A stretch of 28,214 bases of DNA, taken from positions 1-28,214 of IMG/VR virus record IMGVR_UViG_3300030085_001184; one strand, written 5' to 3'. This document shows, one piece after another, positions 22,936 through 28,214 of the stretch. The translations under genes and the position numbers were made by a program. The stretch is from a virus. The notes beneath the pieces were generated by a model. The model had not been told where the DNA came from and did not search any database. It was given only the letters and a program-made list of their open reading frames with translations. Position 1 is the stretch's first letter. Every line of letters begins with the position of its first letter.

Positions 22936-23814
22936 ATGGCAAAAGAAAAATTAGAAGACGAGTACCCAGTTTCCGATAAGGAAATGGTACAACAAGCTAT
23001 CAAACAACACGAATCAAAAGAAGTTCGTGACTATAAATTCCCAACGGAAGTTATAGATTTACCCTCAAAAGGTCTAATATACGCTAAAGACAATCCACTT
23101 TCAAGTGGAAAGGTTGAAATGAAGTATATGACTGCAAAAGAGGAAGATATCCTAACTACACAATCATATATTAAAGACGGAACTGTTTTAGACAGATTGT
23201 TTCAATCACTAATCGTAGGAAATGGTGAAGGTGAACCTATAAAATATATTGATTTAGTTACAGGTGATAAAAACGCAATCATGATTGCTGCAAGGGTTCT
23301 TGGATATGGGAAAGAATATAAAGTAGAAATAGAAGACCCATTTAGTCCAGGTACAAAGCAAAAAGAAAACATCGACCTTACTCAGTTTGAAAACAAACCA
23401 TATGATGGTTCAAATCAAGTAGAGCTAAATAAGAATGAATTTGAGTTTACACTACCTACATCGGATAGAAAAGTCACATTCATGGCTATGACTGAGTCAA
23501 AAGAAAGAAAAGTTAAACATCAAGTAGAGGCTCAAAAGAAGGCAAATCGTAAAATTAAAGATATGACTTCAAGAGAATTAACTACAAGGATGAAAAACAT
23601 GATTCTTTCAGTAGATGGTTCAGACGACCAAAAAGACATTAATCATTTCGTGGACAACGAGTTATTTGCGGTAGATTCTAAGGCCCTCAGAGCGTATATC
23701 AACCAAAGTGTTCCAGATATTGATTTAACATTTGAATTTGTATCTGAGGAGACCGGGGAAGAGAGAGAAATGCAACTGCCTATGGATGTCGGGTTTTTTT
23801 GGCCTTCCGAGTGA
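22936..23814 (+). CDS. Baseplate hub/tail assembly chaperone (gp26-like), frameshift donor
   Basis: A 292-residue member of the T4 gp26-like baseplate family. Characteristic stretches are FPTEVIDLPSKGLIYA (35-50), VEMKYMTAKEEDILTTQ (60-76), DGTVLDRLFQSLIVG (81-95) and GDKNAIMIAARVLGYGKEYK (110-129), then a long helical/charged region. The 0-frame ends FFWPSE just after the run GGGTTTTTTT at 23791-23800. The frame one base ahead continues open for 72 codons with convincing protein (SDYRKHLHSQIFDLIYHGNG, NFPVWARNFYVSKI), so a second, longer product of about 360 residues by programmed frameshift is likely, as in the G/GT tail chaperones of other tailed phages. No ribosome binding site is strong (ACGAGTTTTATTATG). 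It acts in the cytoplasm during tail/baseplate assembly. Confidence 0.8.
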   Translation: MAKEKLEDEYPVSDKEMVQQAIKQHESKEVRDYKFPTEVIDLPSKGLIYAKDNPLSSGKVEMKYMTAKEEDILTTQSYIKDGTVLDRLFQSLIVGNGEGEPIKYIDLVTGDKNAIMIAARVLGYGKEYKVEIEDPFSPGTKQKENIDLTQFENKPYDGSNQVELNKNEFEFTLPTSDRKVTFMAMTESKERKVKHQVEAQKKANRKIKDMTSRELTTRMKNMILSVDGSDDQKDINHFVDNELFAVDSKALRAYINQSVPDIDLTFEFVSEETGEEREMQLPMDVGFFWPSE

Positions 23815-24019
23815 TTATAGAAAGCATTTACATTCTCAAATATTTGACCTCATTTATCACGGAAATGGTGGATTCACACATTCCGATGTTTACAACTTCC
23901 CAGTTTGGGCAAGAAACTTCTATGTTAGCAAGATAGTTGACTTTAAACAAGAAGAAAAGAAAGCACATGATAAGGAAGTAAGGAAAATGAAGTCAAAAAT
24001 GCCTCGTGTAAAGAAGTAA
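23786..24019 (+). CDS. Downstream frame of gp26-like gene (frameshift extension or overlapping gene)
   Basis: An open frame +1 to the gp26-like gene. The protein-like part begins right after the T-run (GLPSDYRKHLHSQIFDLIYH) and continues HGNGGFTHSDVYNFPVWARN to a Lys-rich end. Upstream of the T-run the frame is nonsense-like, and the longest version would need a TTG at 23732. The only ATG near the overlap is 23786, with no Shine-Dalgarno at the right distance, giving a 77-residue protein. I therefore favour production as a C-terminal extension by ribosomal slippage; initiation at 23786 by coupling is the alternative. The helix-rich, aromatic sequence resembles the short T-type half of tail assembly chaperones. 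A terminator follows. Confidence 0.7.
   Translation: MSGFFGLPSDYRKHLHSQIFDLIYHGNGGFTHSDVYNFPVWARNFYVSKIVDFKQEEKKAHDKEVRKMKSKMPRVKK
23791..23800 (+). promoter_or_regulatory. Probable programmed frameshift site
   Basis: GGGTTTTTTT is read GGG-TTT-TTT-TGG in the 0-frame. A +1 slip, or a -2 slip, of the Phe tRNA on the seven-T run places the ribosome in the downstream frame (GGC-CTT-CCG). Only 4 codons of 0-frame remain before the stop. The homopolymer and the overlap position are as expected for a tail-chaperone slippery site; the direction of slip is unresolved. Confidence 0.6.
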
Positions 24020-24025
24020 TATAAG

Positions 24026-24050
24026 AACCCGACATATTTGTTGGGTTTTT
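24026..24050 (+). terminator. Rho-independent terminator
   Basis: AACCCGACA (24026-24034), loop TATT, TGTTGGGTT (24039-24047), with one G-T pair and a T-run. It lies 7 nt after the stop of the frameshift extension, ending the gp26-like unit. Confidence 0.85.
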
Positions 24051-24053
24051 ACA

Positions 24054-24061
24054 TATTTATA
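24054..24061 (+). promoter_or_regulatory. TATTTATA late-promoter-like motif
   Basis: ACATATTTATAGAATAT directly follows the terminator and is 23 nt upstream of the gene at 24085. It probably drives the tape-measure unit. Confidence 0.42.
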
Positions 24062-24084
24062 GAATATAAACTAAGGGATATTAT

Positions 24085-24399
24085 ATGAAAACCATCAAAG
24101 CAACTAAATTAAGGGAAGTCTTATCTTCAAAAGGATTGGATGAAGGATTCATAGATAGAATCTTTAAAAGATTACAGGTTTCAAAATCTAATACTGAATT
24201 AGAAAAAATAGGAAAAGAAATAGAGGATTCAAATATTAAAATCCAAAAACTTAGAAACGACCCTGAGTATAAAAAAATGAAAAAGAAATATAATCTACAA
24301 GATGTACCAGGAATAGATACTGATTTTGGTAAAAAAGTTGATTTAGATGACTTTTTAAAAAATACTCAAAAACAAATAAAAAAATCCAGAAGTAAATAA
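24085..24399 (+). CDS. Small basic helical protein, unknown function
   Basis: A 104-residue Lys-rich protein that starts the tape-measure transcription unit. Residues 1-35 look like a small helical domain (TIKATKLREVLSSKGLDEGF, IDRIFKRL). Then comes a coiled-coil-like stretch (NTELEKIGKEIEDSNIKIQK), the motif LRNDPEYKKMKKKYNLQDVP, and a basic tail (KQIKKSRSK). A weak site (AAGGGATATTATATG) precedes the ATG. It is separated by 13 nt from the tape-measure gene and lies between it and the gp26-like chaperone, so a role in assembling the tape measure or baseplate hub is plausible. No family is recognised and no catalytic motif is present. Confidence 0.65.
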   Translation: MKTIKATKLREVLSSKGLDEGFIDRIFKRLQVSKSNTELEKIGKEIEDSNIKIQKLRNDPEYKKMKKKYNLQDVPGIDTDFGKKVDLDDFLKNTQKQIKKSRSK

Positions 24400-24412
24400 T
24401 CAAGGTAACTAA

Positions 24413-26806
24413 ATGGCAAATAAGGATACCAGAGAAAGATTACAGTTACTCCAACAAGAGGCAGCTTTACAGAATAACTTAACTGCTACTTTGCAGAAAA
24501 ACTTAGACCTGCGAACTAAAGAAGGTAAGATTAGTAAAGATATAGCTAATACTGTTGATAAATCCAAAGGATTAGAGAGTAAGTTACAAGGTATTCTTAA
24601 CGAAAAACAAAAGTTATTAGAAGGTCACTACAAAATTACTGAAGATAGACAAAAAAAGCTATTAGAATCATTAGAAACTACCGAAGAACTTCTTCAAAAA
24701 CAGAAGGATATAAAGGACGAAGCTGAGAAAAGGTTAAAGAAAGAAGAAGAAGAAGCGGAACTCCTAAAAGAAAATCAAAAGGCATTAGCAGGTGCATTTG
24801 GAATTTCATCAGAACTTGCAGACTTATTTGCGGCAGGTGGTGTCATGGCTCTTGGAGCTAAAACACTTACTGATGGGTTTGACGCAATGTCAACCGCATT
24901 TACTGAAACTTACGATACTGCATTAGATTTATATAAAACTATGGGCTTAACGGCAGGTGAAGCCGCTGGAGTTACTAATAGTATTCAAACGGCAGGAATG
25001 CTTAGTCTTACAGTAAGTGCACAAGAAGCGGCAACCGCTGCAAAGGACATGAGTGATGCGTTTGGGTCAGCTCAACATATAAATAGAGAAACATTAAAAG
25101 ATGTAGTTGAATTAACTAATCTATTAGGTGATGGTGCTGGTGCAGTTAGACTGCAAGAAACATTTGAACAAGCAGGTGTTGACGCAAGTGATATGACTGA
25201 TGAAATAAAAGACATCGCAAGAGGTGTTGGTGTCAACGCAGCTGCAGTTCTAAAAGATATGGCAAGTCAACAAAACCAAATGTTGGGAATGTCAAAAGAA
25301 GAAATTAAAGTAATGGCACAAAAATCAGCTGAACTCGTTAAACAAGGTTTATCGATGGATAAACTTAGAGGAATGTCTGATAATATGTTAAATATAGAAG
25401 GTAATATCTTAGCTCAGCAGAAAGCAAGAGCGTTTGGATTGGGTGAAATGTTACCTGACCAACAAGCTATGTTTGCAGCTGCAAATGAACTTCAGTTTGG
25501 TGATGCACAAAAAGGTGCAGAAATGATGACTGCCGCCCTTGCGGAAAGTGGTATTACTGCTGAAAAGTTTGGTTCATTGGGATTCAAACAACAACAGATA
25601 TACGCTGACGCAATTGGAATGTCTGCAGATGAGTTAGGTACTATGTTACAGACTCAAGAAAAAAATAATGAACTTGTTGGAAAGTTTGGACCAACAGGCG
25701 CAGAGGCTTTCAATATGTTAGCTTCAGGCGCAATGACAGTTGGAAGTATGTTAAAAGAGATGTTAAAAACTCTTGCGATGTTTGTTGTACAATATGCAGT
25801 AATGAATAAAATACAAACTGGTAATACAGGCCTAAAGAATCTTTTACCTGGAAAAGGTGGTGGTGGTGGACCTCAAACAAAAGCACCAAAAACACCAAAG
25901 ATAGACCCCAAAAGTGGTGGTGGTATGAGTGGTCTGACAGGAGCGATTGAAAAAATTGATGGTAAAAAATTAATGGCAGGTGGAGCGGCACTTTTACTTG
26001 TAGCAGCAGCCGTATTTGTATTTGGAAAAGCAGTACAAGAATTTATGAAGGTTGAGTGGAAAGCTATTGGTATGGCAGTTGTAGCTATGTTAGCATTAGT
26101 AGGTGCATTGGCATTAGTAGGTGCAATAATGATGAGTGGTGTTGGAGCAGTTGCAATTCTCGCAGGTGCAGCCGCAATGTTAGTTATAGCCGCAGCATTA
26201 TTAGTTCTTGGATACGCAATACAAGAAATTGCAGTTGGATTTGAAATGATGGGTAATCTTACAGAATCCTTAATGGGTCTGATTACGATTGCACCCGCAT
26301 TAATACCATTAACCATGATATTAGGATTACTTGGAATGGGAATGATGGCATTGGGTGTAGGGTTACTACTCGCAACGCCTGGTATTTTAGCGTTTGGAAT
26401 AGCATCATTAGTTTTACAGGCGGCAGTTCCTGCAATTGAAGCGATGTCATTAGGATTAAGTCAATTAGTATTGATTGCACCAGGATTAATAGCATTGGCA
26501 GGTGCATTTACTATGTTAGGATTATCAATGATACCATTCGCACTTGGATTGGCACTAATTACACCTTTCATTGGTACATTAGTAGTATTAGGACTTATGT
26601 TACCTCTTATTACAAGTGCACTCGGTATGGGTGGTGAAGAGGCAGGTGCAGAAGCCGCAGGTGGTGGTGAAGGTGACCCATTATTGGAAGAGATTAGAGG
26701 ATTACGACAAGATATGCAATCACAACCAATACAAATAGTATTTGACAATAGAGTTATTAGTGAAATATCAAGAGCACAAAGAACAAGACAGAGTAGAGGA
26801 GAATAA
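24413..26806 (+). CDS. Tail tape-measure protein
   Basis: A 797-residue tape measure, the rod-like protein that sets tail length and passes through the tube during infection. Residues 1-125 are a charged coiled coil (for example LLQQEAALQNNLTATLQKNL). Residues 130-470 are helical and Ala-rich, with runs such as DAMSTAFTETYDTALDLYKT. A Gly-rich hinge (PGKGGGGGPQTKAPKTPK) leads to a strongly hydrophobic stretch (about 520-740) with several predicted membrane-spanning segments, such as AGGAALLLVAAAVFVFGKAV and LVGALALVGAIMMSGVGAVA. The end (QIVFDNRVISEISRAQRTRQ) is typical of tape measures. Its position after the chaperone genes and before baseplate genes agrees. T4 gp29 is 590 residues, so this tail or its hub extension may be longer. 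Its TAA overlaps the next start (TAATG). Confidence 0.85.
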   Translation: MANKDTRERLQLLQQEAALQNNLTATLQKNLDLRTKEGKISKDIANTVDKSKGLESKLQGILNEKQKLLEGHYKITEDRQKKLLESLETTEELLQKQKDIKDEAEKRLKKEEEEAELLKENQKALAGAFGISSELADLFAAGGVMALGAKTLTDGFDAMSTAFTETYDTALDLYKTMGLTAGEAAGVTNSIQTAGMLSLTVSAQEAATAAKDMSDAFGSAQHINRETLKDVVELTNLLGDGAGAVRLQETFEQAGVDASDMTDEIKDIARGVGVNAAAVLKDMASQQNQMLGMSKEEIKVMAQKSAELVKQGLSMDKLRGMSDNMLNIEGNILAQQKARAFGLGEMLPDQQAMFAAANELQFGDAQKGAEMMTAALAESGITAEKFGSLGFKQQQIYADAIGMSADELGTMLQTQEKNNELVGKFGPTGAEAFNMLASGAMTVGSMLKEMLKTLAMFVVQYAVMNKIQTGNTGLKNLLPGKGGGGGPQTKAPKTPKIDPKSGGGMSGLTGAIEKIDGKKLMAGGAALLLVAAAVFVFGKAVQEFMKVEWKAIGMAVVAMLALVGALALVGAIMMSGVGAVAILAGAAAMLVIAAALLVLGYAIQEIAVGFEMMGNLTESLMGLITIAPALIPLTMILGLLGMGMMALGVGLLLATPGILAFGIASLVLQAAVPAIEAMSLGLSQLVLIAPGLIALAGAFTMLGLSMIPFALGLALITPFIGTLVVLGLMLPLITSALGMGGEEAGAEAAGGGEGDPLLEEIRGLRQDMQSQPIQIVFDNRVISEISRAQRTRQSRGE

Positions 26807-28214
26807 TGTCATTAAAAGATTTAAAATCAAATCTTGGTGATTATAGAAAGCCAAAAAAAGAATTATTGAGTGAGAAGGAAAGACCAAATCCTACTTCATT
26901 TAATACAGTGCCTCTATCTGATAAAGTTCAAGATAAAAAAATACAATCATCAAAACAAACACCTGAAAAAGTTGGTACAAATCCAAATAAAGTAACTCAA
27001 GGTGATAAGTTTAAAGGTGAGACTGAAACTACTCAAGTAACTCAAGGTGATAAGTTTAAAGGTGAGACTGAAACTACTCAAGTAACTCAAGGTGATAAAT
27101 TCAAAGGTGAGACCACACCAGCATTAGTAAATTTATCAGAAAAGTTCAAAGGTGAGACAACACCAAGTGACTTTAAATTTAGTCAACAATTCTTAGGTGA
27201 AACAACACCAAATGAATTTAAGTTTACTCAACAATTCTTAGGTGAGACAACACCAAAGAGTGCAAACAACTCAGAACAATTCTTAGGTGAGACAACTCAA
27301 AAAGAATCAGATAGGTCTTCTAAGTTTTTAGGTGAAACAACTCCTAACTTATCAGATAGGTCTTCTAAGTTCTTAGGTGAAACAACTCCTAACTTATCAG
27401 ATAGAAGTTCTAAATTCTTAGGTGAAACGACTCCTAACTTATCAGACAGGTCTTCCAAGTTTTTAGGTGAAACAACTCCTAATGAAATGAATTTATCAGA
27501 ACAATTCTTAGGTGAGACTGATAGACAAAATATAATACAGGGTGATAGGTTTAAAGGTGAGACAACACCAAGTGATTTTACATTTAGTGGAAAATTAGAA
27601 AGTCAAGGATTAGAAGTACCTCAAAAAGTGGATTTCTTTACAAATGATAAGGCAGAGGGATTCTCACCATTCATGAAAACTAAAGATGATACTAAATTTA
27701 CAGGTATAAGTGGTACTCAGTTTGATAACGCATCTTCGTTATTAAGTAATTTTGGTGGTTCAAGTAGAGGAATATCATTCCACGCAGGATATGGTCAATA
27801 TAAAGTTGGACAACCAACAGGAGATACTCAAAGATATTCACCAGATGGTGATAGATACATAGATTCATTTACAAGTATAGGTGATTTACTACAACAAAGA
27901 CAATCACCATCATTCTTGGATGAAATGTATTCTAAATTTAATCTTAAAGACCCAGCAGCAAATAAATTTAGTTTGATACCTCAACCATACATCTTAAGAG
28001 GTATACAAAGAAAGAAAAAAGGTGAACCTCAAAGTTGGGGTCTTGGATTCCCTATTGATGATGGTTTAATCCGTGGTGGTGTAGTTGCATCAACTGAAAG
28101 AGCATTAATAGATGTTCTTAGAGTAGGTTCATTCTTCTTATCAGTAAAAGGTTTACTATGGTCCGCAACACAAATAGGATTACAGAGAACTAACAAATAC
28201 AATAAAACATGGAC
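26806..28214 (+). CDS. Repeat-rich structural protein (3' partial)
   Basis: The frame opens at the ATG in the TAATG overlap with the tape-measure stop (site GAGGAG) and is still open at the window's right edge; 469 codons are visible. Residues 1-65 are polar and Lys-rich. Residues about 66-255 hold 13 copies of a unit of roughly 11-16 residues built on (K/Q/R)F(K/L)GET, usually followed by TP, the central copies being KFLGETTPNLSDRSS. After this comes a non-repetitive region (GISFHAGYGQYKVGQPTGDT, FSLIPQPYILRGIQRKKKGE, LGFPIDDGLIRGGVVASTER, LLWSATQIGLQ) that looks like the beginning of a baseplate or tail protein. Placement after the tape measure is where T4 has baseplate tube-cap genes, but I cannot match it to gp48. 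Function unknown, probably virion. Confidence 0.7.
   Translation, partial: MSLKDLKSNLGDYRKPKKELLSEKERPNPTSFNTVPLSDKVQDKKIQSSKQTPEKVGTNPNKVTQGDKFKGETETTQVTQGDKFKGETETTQVTQGDKFKGETTPALVNLSEKFKGETTPSDFKFSQQFLGETTPNEFKFTQQFLGETTPKSANNSEQFLGETTQKESDRSSKFLGETTPNLSDRSSKFLGETTPNLSDRSSKFLGETTPNLSDRSSKFLGETTPNEMNLSEQFLGETDRQNIIQGDRFKGETTPSDFTFSGKLESQGLEVPQKVDFFTNDKAEGFSPFMKTKDDTKFTGISGTQFDNASSLLSNFGGSSRGISFHAGYGQYKVGQPTGDTQRYSPDGDRYIDSFTSIGDLLQQRQSPSFLDEMYSKFNLKDPAANKFSLIPQPYILRGIQRKKKGEPQSWGLGFPIDDGLIRGGVVASTERALIDVLRVGSFFLSVKGLLWSATQIGLQRTNKYNKTW
26995..27580 (+). repeat. FLGETTP peptide tandem repeat
   Basis: Thirteen repeats of a GGTGA(G/A)AC-containing DNA unit encode (F)(K/L)GET. Two adjacent units near 27001-27090 are identical over more than 40 nt, and four consecutive 45-nt units near 27310-27480 are nearly identical, which shows recent tandem duplication. 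Coded wholly in the frame of the gene at 26806. Confidence 0.85.

Noticed and set aside
23732-23785. TTG start at 23732 for the frame downstream of the gp26-like gene
   Set aside because: The translated segment before the T-run (Arg/Lys/Cys-rich) looks like out-of-frame gp26 coding sequence, and no ribosome binding site precedes the TTG.
25873-26748. Antisense open frames opposite the hydrophobic part of the tape measure
   Set aside because: They mirror the Ala/Gly/Leu-rich coding sequence, lack ribosome binding sites and run against the uniform gene direction.

Overview
The window is a stretch of the virion-structure region of a large tailed phage with a contractile tail, a distant T4-like myovirus. 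Evidence for this is a T4-type tail sheath (gp18-like), tail tube (gp19-like), a gp26-like baseplate/chaperone protein and a tape-measure protein in T4-like order, with no metabolic or cellular genes. The DNA is AT-rich, every gene is on the + strand, spacing is tight, and most morphogenesis genes have strong AGGAG-type ribosome binding sites. The style resembles uncultured marine T4-like phages. The host cannot be named from this sequence.

Layout. (1) 2-5614: fibre/adhesin block. It holds a 5'-truncated cadherin-like adhesin, a short fibre protein, two fibres that share an N-terminal WKK(V/I)IVSGS signature, and two tiny helical proteins. (2) 5624-12830: two giant collagen-like proteins of 1064 and 1330 aa. 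Each has an N-terminal degenerate Hint (intein/hedgehog-type) domain ending in a Val-His-Asn motif, then a long Gly-X-Y tract, then a small C-terminal cap. (3) 12869-16534: three enzymes. These are a 2-oxoglutarate/Fe(II) oxygenase, a GT-A (GT2-like) glycosyltransferase, and a GT-B (GT4-like) glycosyltransferase fused to a C-terminal domain closely resembling animal procollagen lysyl hydroxylase (PLOD). (4) 16570-28214: neck and tail morphogenesis. Order: gp13-like, gp14-like, gp15-like, small coiled-coil protein, sheath, tube, small protein, gp26-like chaperone with a probable programmed frameshift, small protein, tape measure, and a repeat-rich structural protein that runs off the 3' edge.

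How it may work together. Regions 2 and 3 look like a self-contained collagen making-and-modifying cassette. The Lys residues of both collagen tracts sit almost exclusively just before Gly (X-Lys-Gly), the context used by lysyl hydroxylase, whereas Pro is mostly in the X position. I infer that the collagen fibres are hydroxylated on Lys and then glycosylated, and that the Hint domains may release the collagen chains by Asn cleavage. This is the most unusual system in the window.

Regulation. A TATTTATA-like motif recurs in nearly every intergenic gap of more than about 35 nt and is probably the phage late-promoter element. Three good intrinsic terminators (22472, 22837, 24026) split the tail region into short transcription units. 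No tRNA, rRNA, CRISPR array, IS element or integration site was seen, and no gene-free stretch exceeds about 120 nt.
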